The translations under genes and the position numbers were made by a program. Source: Acanthaster planci (taxonomy: Eukaryota > Echinodermata > Asteroidea > Valvatida > Acanthasteridae). Taken from it: a stretch of DNA of 24,243 bases. The stretch is from the NCBI RefSeq assembly GCF_001949145.1, contig NW_019091561.1:427527-451769 (forward strand), written 5' to 3'. A model generated the notes under the pieces. That model saw only the letters and a list, made by a program, of their open reading frames with translations. It made no database searches and was not told where the DNA came from. This document shows, one piece after another, positions 17,639 to 24,243 of the stretch. Within the stretch, counting starts at the first letter, position 1. Each line of letters starts with the position of its first letter.

Positions 17639-18600
17639 ATCGCCATGGGCACCATTCGAGCAAGCAAGGCGCCTGCACAGTGGACGTTAATGCACAGGTG
17701 CAGGCACGCACACACTAAGCCTGTTCGATATGATGATATTTCACGATATTTTGATATAATGTTGATATCAGATATTGTATCATTAGTAAAAACACATATC
17801 AAGATATCATGCGAATCGATACGCTGAAAATTATCGCGATAAGCTACAAACAATCATACTGTACATGCACATAGGGAAGTCAACACACCACGTGTTGAGC
17901 CCAGCATGCATTACTGCATTTGGGCCACACAAATATTCAATTGAAAACTCCAAACTACAAAGTCACTGTTGGCCCCATGCAGCTGCAAAGGTCTTACAAG
18001 TATTAGGGAACAGAACCAAACCAACAGACTCTACGCACCTGTAATGTATTGTACATTTCGGCTAAGTCGGCTCTCTTGCTCAGGACTCGAGATTGTCATA
18101 CTGCACATGTACACATAGGCCGTTTTCCAATACTCAACTTCATCTCCGTCTCAGGGTTCATCTCCTAAACCAATTCCCGATAGTGGACTTGAAGCATTTC
18201 ACTTATATTGAAGAAAAGTTCTGTAATGTCTGGCTCTTTTGCATCTTACTTGATGTTTTGTGCCACTATCAACATTTCCATGTTGAAATTTGCTTTCCAC
18301 CAGCATTACAGTTCTAAATATAGAGAAAATACATATATGCATCGGGTTTTTTGGGTTTTTTTTTTAAGGGGCTCTCGAGACATAGCGGTGATTTCGGTCG
18401 TGTTTACTTTATGAATAGAAATTGACGGTATCACGATCACATCAGATATTGCGATACTTTTTCATGATATCACAATATAAAAAGAAATGAATATCCAACA
18501 GGCTAGGCACACACATACCAGGTGTGCAGGCCTGGCACATGCCTGTGCATTAACGTGCATTGTGAAGGCGTATCACTAGCTCAAATGGCACCCAGGTGAT
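17639..18600. mobile_element. 0.96-kb inverted-repeat (foldback/MITE-like) element flanked by TA
   Basis: The left end ATCGCCATGGGCACCATTCG matches the reverse complement of the right end, ATCACCTGGGTGCCATTTGA. The pairing continues inward through ACGTTAATGCACAGG, AGCCTGTT-GATAT and GATATCA-rich sequence for about 180 bp per arm with indels. TA lies directly outside both ends (17637-17638 and 18601-18602), consistent with a TA target duplication as in Tc1/mariner-type elements, though two bases can match by chance. The interior has no transposase, so it is non-autonomous. It also holds a TACTGTACATGCACATAG / TACTGCACATGTACACATAG direct pair near 17855 and 18100. Confidence 0.75.
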
Positions 18601-18732
18601 TAAAACCTTTTATACATAATCACAGTTAAGTTCTCCATCTCGTGCCACTACGTGGTGCTGTATAATCTTTGGTCACTGCTACTGAATGTTCTGCTGTTAA
18701 GGAAACAGTCATTGTTATAGGTCCTTCCAGAA

Positions 18733-18758
18733 CTGTAAGGTTTACACAAACCTTACAG
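18733..18758. repeat. Perfect 11-bp-stem hairpin
   Basis: CTGTAAGGTTT-ACAC-AAACCTTACAG is a perfect inverted repeat with a 4-nt loop. It lies within the 29-bp repeat copy at 18724, whose partner at 20021-20049 keeps only the inner part of the pairing. Confidence 0.85.
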
Positions 18759-19113
18759 ACAGCTGTACAAACTCACATTAACACATTTTGGCTGATGTGA
18801 TTGTGCCAACTTACTCTGCCATCACAGCTACATGTATTTGTGCAACAAAGTTCATGCACGCTTCTTAGTGAAGTTAATGTCTAATGGGGAGGTTTATTCA
18901 CCTTATATCCATATTATGTCCATCCACACAACCAAAAATCAGCACCATGTGCATGTAATCTTAATCACTGTCAGCTGCATGACAGCTTGACAAATCACAA
19001 CCAAGCTCCTTCATGTATCTTTTCCTTTTTTCCTGAACTTATCAAAATGAAAATCAAGCTACATGTGTGATTGATTATTGGAATTGGAGCAAATTGGGCC
19101 AATCACTGTGTGG

Positions 19114-19133
19114 CTGTCACCTGTGGGTGACAG
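19114..19133. repeat. Perfect 8-bp-stem hairpin
   Basis: CTGTCACC-TGTG-GGTGACAG folds with a 4-nt loop. There is no T run after it and no gene context, so a terminator role has no support. Confidence 0.8.
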
Positions 19134-20049
19134 GAAAACAAGAAGGAAAAGATCACGTACGATCCTGTGGCTCATTCTGCAATGTACATGTACATGCACC
19201 AGCTTTATTGCGATTGGCATGCTCAGCCAAACCCAGAAATGAATATGCAATACAAACGGGTCAATTTAATCCACTCCCATCTTAGTTGTGTCAATACGAA
19301 TATTAATTTTTTTGTCAGCAATGCTTGTTCACCTCTTCCACTAACATAGAGATTTTTAAACAAAATAGTGTTCGCGTGGTTAAATATAAGACAATGCAAA
19401 ATTTGCTTTACATTCTCCCTAAAACATAATTTAAAATCCGAGTATTCTAGTGCTATATAAAACAAAATTTAGAGTTTTCCTAGGAGGCATGGAATTTTTT
19501 TTAGTCGGCAAGCCTGTGGCACATCAGTTTAGATTGATAGGTCAATGCTCGAAATATTTTTAACAGAGATTTTTGGAACATAAGGCGGTGCTCGTATCTG
19601 CTCACACTTGACAGAACAGGTGGATCTTGCCAATGCATGGTCGGATATTTCTCCAAAATCGTCGCAAATAGTGCAAATAAAAGTGGAAAAATGACAAACG
19701 TTAGGAACACAAGATAGTGTGGTGATGGTATCGTATCCCGGCAGTATCATTAGGCAATGCCGGGCAATCATGACATTTTTGAAATTGGTCATTTCCATGA
19801 TGGTGATCATATACACTGTAGGAGTAGGCCTACTCACTAATCATAAGCCCATGAGTACAAAAAGTTTTGCAAAGATTAATGTCACAGTCTCTCTTGGATG
19901 TTCATTTAGCATGTTTAGGCATTAATAGTAATACCTGAAATACTGGGTGATACTTGTATCTTACTTTTTCCCTTGTTTTTGTTTAACAAACTCGGGTTAG
20001 ATTTAGTACGTATATAATTTGGTTTGTATAAACCTTACAGTTCTGGAAG

Positions 20050-20170
20050 TATGGTATAGGCATACATATGCCTCAGGCTCGATTCTGAATGGTCTGCTCA
20101 GCTAACATGTCGTGACGTCTTGATATTCTCTCGATTATTTGCATACAGTTTGAGTTGCTACATGACAAAG
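20050..20170. other. Possible promoter-proximal DNA of a plus-strand gene
   Basis: This lies directly before the ATGGCGAC start candidate. It contains TGACGT at about 20112 and ATTTGCAT at 20137-20144, an octamer-like word in reverse orientation. Neither is proof of promoter activity. Confidence 0.2.
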
Positions 20171-20415
20171 ATGGCGACCTCAAGTTTGGCCAACAAGCAG
20201 ACAACTTTTTTCCATTTTAATGGTAGGGTCATAGATCATGTAGATTGGATTTTGTCAAAGGAATGCTGATTGGTAGGCAAAATTATCAAGAAAGATACAC
20301 CTGTCTTCCTTCCTCTATGATTCAGAGTTATCGTAAGCCAATAACTCCTCTTCAAACAATGATGAAAGAAGGCAGTACACATTCAATCAAACACAAAAGG
20401 AACATACATGCTTAG
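20171..20415 (+). CDS. Candidate 5' exon pair of an unknown small gene
   Basis: AAAGATGGCGACC at 20167-20179 is a strong animal start context, and the frame reads MATSSLANKQTTFFHFNGR before a TGA at 20267. Possible donors are AATG|GTAGGG (20223) and CAT|GTAGAT (20239). A well-formed acceptor TCTTCCTTCCTCTATGATTCAG ends at 20325, with a TGCTGAT branch-like word upstream. Using the second donor, the joined frame stays in phase and ends at TAG 20413-20415 (52 codons). The short lengths and alternative donors make this tentative. I do not recognise the product. Confidence 0.2.
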
Positions 20416-20674
20416 AATGACAATGCATCGACAGGCAACAGTGTACTAGAAATGTTTGTGGGGCAAGATTTACGGGAAATACAATTCTTGCAAGTTTCAA
20501 GATTTCAATGTACACACACTAGCAATTTTGTATAGTTTGGGAGAAATATAACTCCTGGGGGGTGAAATTTCTGCTTTTAAGTGGGTCTCTGTTCTTTTAT
20601 TGCACGCCGAATTTCACTTTCTGCCTTGGTGTCATTGATTGACCAGACGGAGGGCAGCATACTTGCATGCGATT

Positions 20675-20755
20675 TTTGTACATGTACAGCACTGTATACT
20701 GACATGTTGATGTACATGTAGATATACATGTACATACCGGTACATGTATGTGTAA
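20675..20755. repeat. Dense TACATGTA cluster
   Basis: Five or more copies of TACATGTA or near-copies (GTACATGTACAG, ATGTACATGTAGATATACATGTACATACCGGTACATGTATG) occur within 80 bp. This is the densest such cluster in the window. It explains the Met/Tyr/Thr-Cys-rich minus-strand ORFs at 20577-20848. Confidence 0.85.
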
Positions 20756-20988
20756 ATCCTCCATGTGATGTAAATCTGTGGGAGCATACATGCACATCAC
20801 GATGTATGCTCGCACATCGGCACAGAGCTGTGTAAACAGCATCCTCATACCATCAGGTTATTGTGCTGTGATTGGTTGACAATGAAATGTCAATATTCAG
20901 TGAGACTTGTTGCAGCCATTTCTGCAAGAGTCAAAATAGAGATTAACAAGCTCCACTATAACTCATGCTAGCACACATTTCACTGTAA

Positions 20989-21231
20989 ATTTGCAGCTTC
21001 AAAATTTGGCATCTAATAATAGAGGGCTTTGTGCCAACTGGTGCGGGGTGCCCCAACTTCATGAGTTCCCACATGGTTCTGCATCGTTTTGCACAGGCTT
21101 TCAAACAATTTTTGGACATAAGCTCATCAAAATATCAGTGCAGTAAAAATGTACTGCTGTCCAAAGAGGTTTTGTCTTTGATAAAGTCTTTAACAGATGC
21201 TCAAGTCACAAATCAGCAGAAATGGACGTGA
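20989..21231 (+). CDS. Candidate terminal exon, product unknown
   Basis: An open plus-strand frame ends at TGA 21229-21231 with AFKQFLDISSSKYQCSKNV and KEVLSLIKSLTDAQVTNQQ, a helix-like, non-repetitive composition. Acceptor-like TTGCAG (20996) and TTCTGCATCGTTTTGCACAG (ending near 21098) offer starts. AATAAA follows at 21470-21475, giving a plausible short 3' UTR. I recognise no family, and linkage to the start candidate at 20171 is only by strand and distance. Confidence 0.2.
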   Translation: MCSFKIWHLIIEGFVPTGAGCPNFMSSHMVLHRFAQAFKQFLDISSSKYQCSKNVLLSKEVLSLIKSLTDAQVTNQQKWT

Positions 21232-21489
21232 ATGGAATTACACTGTAGACGGGCTGGCAACAGTCTGCACCCGGAAAATCCAAATTCCAATAGCCTGGAC
21301 ATTCAATGTGGGCCTACATGTACAGTGTACATACATGCATTCTGTCAAGAATTGAAATTTTGAAAATGTGGTCAGATCAGGTGGGGGCCAGCTCACTCTA
21401 CAAATGTTAATGTCTACAATTTTGGTATACCTATTACTAGTTCATTTTAACCTTCAGGAATTTCAGCCAAATAAAAAAGTAAAATTCCA

Positions 21490-23278
21490 AAATACGTGTG
21501 TTCGCTCTTTTCTAGCGTATAATTCAAATTTCCTATAAAGTCACCGCAATGTACAACCAGCCCAATTAAACTCTCAAAAGCGGCATGATTGTCGCAATAA
21601 ATGGAATTCTTATCTCTGATTTCAACCATATTCTGGTAAAAAAAAATTTAATTTTAGTGAGCAACTTCTTTAGGGCACTGGTAAAATTAGGATTGTTAAA
21701 CATTCCACATGTTCCACAGACATAAGAAAGTAAATAGGCATAGAAAACATGTCTGCACGAACATGACTGAACTACACGTACATGTAGAAACTTGAGGCAG
21801 GATTTCTGGAACTGATCAGTAATATTAATACCCCATGTTTCCAAGCGGTTGCAAAAAGTTACTAGGTGCATGGAACACACTGCATGCAGAGTATCCGCCT
21901 TAAGTTGGTGCTGGGGGATCAATTAGCCTTCGACATCCTTGCTTCTATTTCACAGTGTTTTATTGGGGTTATGGGGCTGACATTTGATAAATACATTGTA
22001 AATATACCAATTACTTTTTCCAATGAAATATTCTTTGTAAAAAAATCTGCCAGGGGAGGGGGAGAGAAGGGCAAGTATCCCCCTGCTGGATTCTTCACTG
22101 CCCCGAACATGAACCATTGACACCGTATTTCGCTTGTTCTGTCTAGGTATGTTTAGCCCTAACCCCCAGGGCATACAGTATGTAAAATCATACTGAAATC
22201 GGAGGATTTGGGACTGTTAGGGTTAATGCAAACCAATCTCATGTGTAGCAGCCAAACTCATTTTTGATTTCTAACCCATTGAGGGCACTGTAAGCGGGGA
22301 CCATAAAAAACAGCACTGAAACTAAGATGACTCCATCAAGTTTTGCATCTGACAGATTTTGATTTGCCCATCCTGCCGAAGTTTATTAAACGGTTAGAGC
22401 TCATTATTCTCAGGATTCTACTATCAAATTAAAGAATTTGATTTAGTAATTACTGGGTTATTTATAGTCTTGTATAAGCTGACACTCACTCATTTAGGCC
22501 ACGCTGTTACATCAGTGGAACACTTTATTGTAAATGGTAAATAATGCAGATATGCACATGGGGGGCCTACATATTGGAGCTATAGTCAAATTATGGGGTT
22601 TCGTATAGTCCAACTTAAATTTTGGGCATCATACTCTTTTAGGGGAACTTAGATACATGTATTAGTGTCGCTTAGATACACCTAAGTGCAAGTTATAATT
22701 GAGGTCGAAGTAATATCATTATTGGGTGCATGTATATTTACATGTTCAACGTGGGCACACATACATGTATTATTATCACCTAGACGTCAGATGTACCGTA
22801 CTCTTGATTTATGTTTTAATTTTATTTTAGTCAATCTGTGCCTGTACCTGTGTCTGTGCATCAAGCTGTTTACATGAACAAGAAGAGAAGCATTAAACAT
22901 CTGGATCTGAAGTGCACACTGTACATGTACAGCATTGCGTGTGTATCCTTTGGCAGATTCATCATGTATGTTCATGCCCCTCACTCAGTTGGTGCCCATG
23001 TGCACTGAATCCCACTACACTGCCAGAAGCCAGTAAAATGGCTCTTGACTCGGGCAGGAAGACCCCAAAAGTAATTGATCAACATTAATCAAGCTCAGAT
23101 AAACTGGTTGTTTGTCCCTCACTGAACTTGCAAACTATACAAATTTATTTTCTGCCAAATTTTTGCCATCTTTGTCAGTACCTCCAAAGTAACAGGGTCA
23201 GAAGTTAGAAGTGAAGTCAACATTTTAGAGGGGATTTTTTCTGTTTTGCCGGTTATCCTGACATTTCTCTACTTGTGA
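21490..23278. other. No recognised gene
   Basis: Several 60-118 codon ORFs on both strands lack family signal. Features seen are a G-rich CAGGGGAGGGGGAGAGAAGGG at 22051-22071 and TACATGTA words at 21310-21320, 21778-21786, 22740-22770 and 22920-22930. A short TTAGCCCTAACCC / GTTAGGGTTAA inverted pair lies around 22152-22228. Confidence 0.45.
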
Positions 23279-23329
23279 ATGGTGAGGAATATCATGAACG
23301 CTATAATGATAAGGCGTCATTTCCAAATT

Positions 23330-23560
23330 GACATGTTCCAGGACGCGGACATTTCGCGGAATCACGGACACCATGCTAATCCCGGCCAAGCAAAAGAGCT
23401 GTTAGCAATCCGGCAGCTCCGCGGACGGAAAGCAATATGCAAGCTTTATGCAAATTACCAACCTCATGAATATGCCCGATCTTCCGCGTATCGGCCGGCA
23501 ATCTTTGGCAGGGCAAATCCCTTGAAATTAGCACGTGGCCGAGTTTCCCCTAACTGAATG
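23330..23560. other. CpG-rich islet
   Basis: CpG dinucleotides are dense here (GACGCGGACATTTCGCGG, CTCCGCGGACGG, TTCCGCGTATCGGCCGG), in contrast with the CpG-poor surroundings. A 92-codon plus-strand ORF (23279-23557) spans it but matches no known family. ATGCAAAT at 23448-23455 is a perfect octamer word. It may be a promoter-like islet or a GC-rich transposon piece. Confidence 0.5.
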
Positions 23561-23584
23561 GTCGACTTCCAGTTAGAACAAGAT

Positions 23585-23648
23585 CAGCCGCCAACTTTAT
23601 AAAAACCACAATTATTTTTTCCCGAAGTTGGCCGGCTGCCCTGGTGGG
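23585..23648. repeat. Hairpin with 13-bp stem and one bulge
   Basis: CAGCCGCCAACTT (23585-23597) pairs with AAGTTGGCCGGCTG (23635-23648) with one bulged base. The AT-rich loop holds TATAAAAA. The distal arm GGCCGGCTGCCCT also resembles CGCCGGCTGCCCT at the end of dispersed-repeat copy B near 16092. Confidence 0.75.
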
Positions 23649-23947
23649 AATTTCGAAATGGATGCATACGTTTAACTACTGTGCGGGATTTGCATGAACT
23701 GCAGTTTGCCAAAATTGACAAATTTGGGGGTTTGTGACTTAATTACTTTATGTATCACTCAAGGGACTATTTCAGCTTCTGAGTACACTGTACACATCAC
23801 TCTTTTTATCTTTATTCATTCGCAAAGTGCTTTAAAGGCCATCGTAGAAACCATTTCTCAATACTGTGTTAATAGATACTCCACCTTCACTTGCACCACA
23901 TACAGTCCTGACGGTACGCACACAGATTTTCTAAGGGTGCATGCCAC

Positions 23948-24022
23948 TAGGGGTGTGCATTTGTGGGTATTTTTAGAACCGGGTACCCGTTTTTTGTTAA
24001 CATCGGGTACCCGGGTACCCGG
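23948..24022 (+). mobile_element. hAT-like terminus with GGGTACCC repeats (partial)
   Basis: TAGGGGTGTGCA at 23948-23959 resembles hAT transposon ends (CAGGGGTGTGCA-type). It is followed by three copies of the palindrome GGGTACCC at 23981, 24005 and 24013. The opposite end is not seen, so it may lie outside the window or be lost. Confidence 0.35.
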
Positions 24023-24243
24023 AAAAGAGATCGCCTGATAATGGCATTGCGCGCAACCCGGTGGATCATATGCCCGAAAGACGGTTCTTTTTGGTACCTA
24101 GGAAGCAAGCAGAACATTGTTCTAAATGTCGGAGATAATCTCTCCTACCTTTTTATCAAACGAAATTGTTATCTTCAGTTTTCAAATTTTGTGTGGGTGT
24201 ATGAAACAGAAAAACAAATCTTCACGGGAAACGTCAGAAAATA
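24023..24243. other. No recognised gene to window end
   Basis: No coding or RNA signal. It may be the interior of the hAT-like element starting near 23948. Confidence 0.4.

Larger units (their letters stand above)
18724..20049. mobile_element. Possible 1.3-kb element bounded by 29-bp inverted repeats
   Basis: CTTCCAGAACTGTAAGGTTT and the next nine bases at 18724-18752 are repeated in inverted orientation at 20021-20049, with 28 of 29 bases identical. Nothing in between resembles a transposase. Outside flanks (TATAGGTC versus TATGGTAT) are at best an imperfect 8-bp duplication, so an element boundary is an inference. It could also be two separate copies of a short repeat. Confidence 0.45.

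Noticed and set aside
20577-20848. Cys/Thr/Tyr-rich minus-strand ORFs
   Set aside because: They are generated by the TACATGTA cluster (repeated Tyr-Met, Thr-Cys or His-Val codons).
22051-22071. G-rich tract as a G-quadruplex
   Set aside because: Only three separated runs of three or more G are present, so a stable three-layer quadruplex is not supported.
22152-22228. CCCTAACCC / GTTAGGGTTAA as interstitial telomere repeat
   Set aside because: Only about one TTAGGG unit is on each side with unrelated DNA between. This is too short to be called telomeric.

Overview
This looks like nuclear DNA from an animal, most likely a marine invertebrate. The window is AT-rich and gene-poor, with no long bacterial-style ORFs or operons. 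It has exon-like islands bounded by GTAAGT-type donors, AATAAA signals, a decayed piggyBac transposase, SINE-like insertions, inverted-repeat elements and tandem minisatellites. The palindrome TACATGTA and its overlapping form TACATGTACATGTA occur throughout. From memory this abundance fits amphioxus (Branchiostoma) or some molluscs and other marine invertebrates; the species is an inference and is not proven by anything here.

Layout: 1-1500 holds no recognised gene, only a TATA/initiator-like pair near 1050-1081. At 1522-2804 (+) lies a broken piggyBac (PGBD-type) transposase with two in-frame stops and three frame changes, whose C-terminal cysteine domain is still readable. A piggyBac-like right end abutting TTAA sits at 4001-4022. 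At 4513-4821 there is a U2 snRNA-headed, SINE-like insertion between perfect 12-bp direct repeats. A dispersed repeat of about 0.5-0.8 kb occurs twice in the same orientation (5533-6335 and 15341-16105). At 7260-10140 two diverged tandem-repeat families carry repeated CACGTG and TGACGTCA motifs, with an A-rich cluster of short hairpins between them.

The best protein-coding evidence is on the minus strand at 10534-10740: a first-exon candidate with a signal peptide and the start of a copper type II monooxygenase (PHM/PAM family) domain, ending at a GTAAGT donor. Upstream of it on the same strand (11037-11340) is a weak FANCD2-like stretch. A 53-bp tandem repeat lies at 11716-11965, a tRNA-derived SINE at about 13208-13420, and a foldback plus a tRNA-His-like half at 14234-14502.

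The right third contains a 0.96-kb inverted-repeat element flanked by TA (17639-18600), a 29-bp near-perfect inverted-repeat pair (18724 and 20049), several low-confidence exon candidates (17368-17508 minus; 20171 onward plus; 20989-21231 plus), a CpG-rich islet at 23330-23560, and a hAT-like end with GGGTACCC repeats near 23948.

No operon-like cooperation between genes can be inferred. The window is best read as repeat-filled intergenic or intronic DNA around the 5' end of a PHM/PAM-like gene. The candidate most worth following is the U2-headed retroposon.
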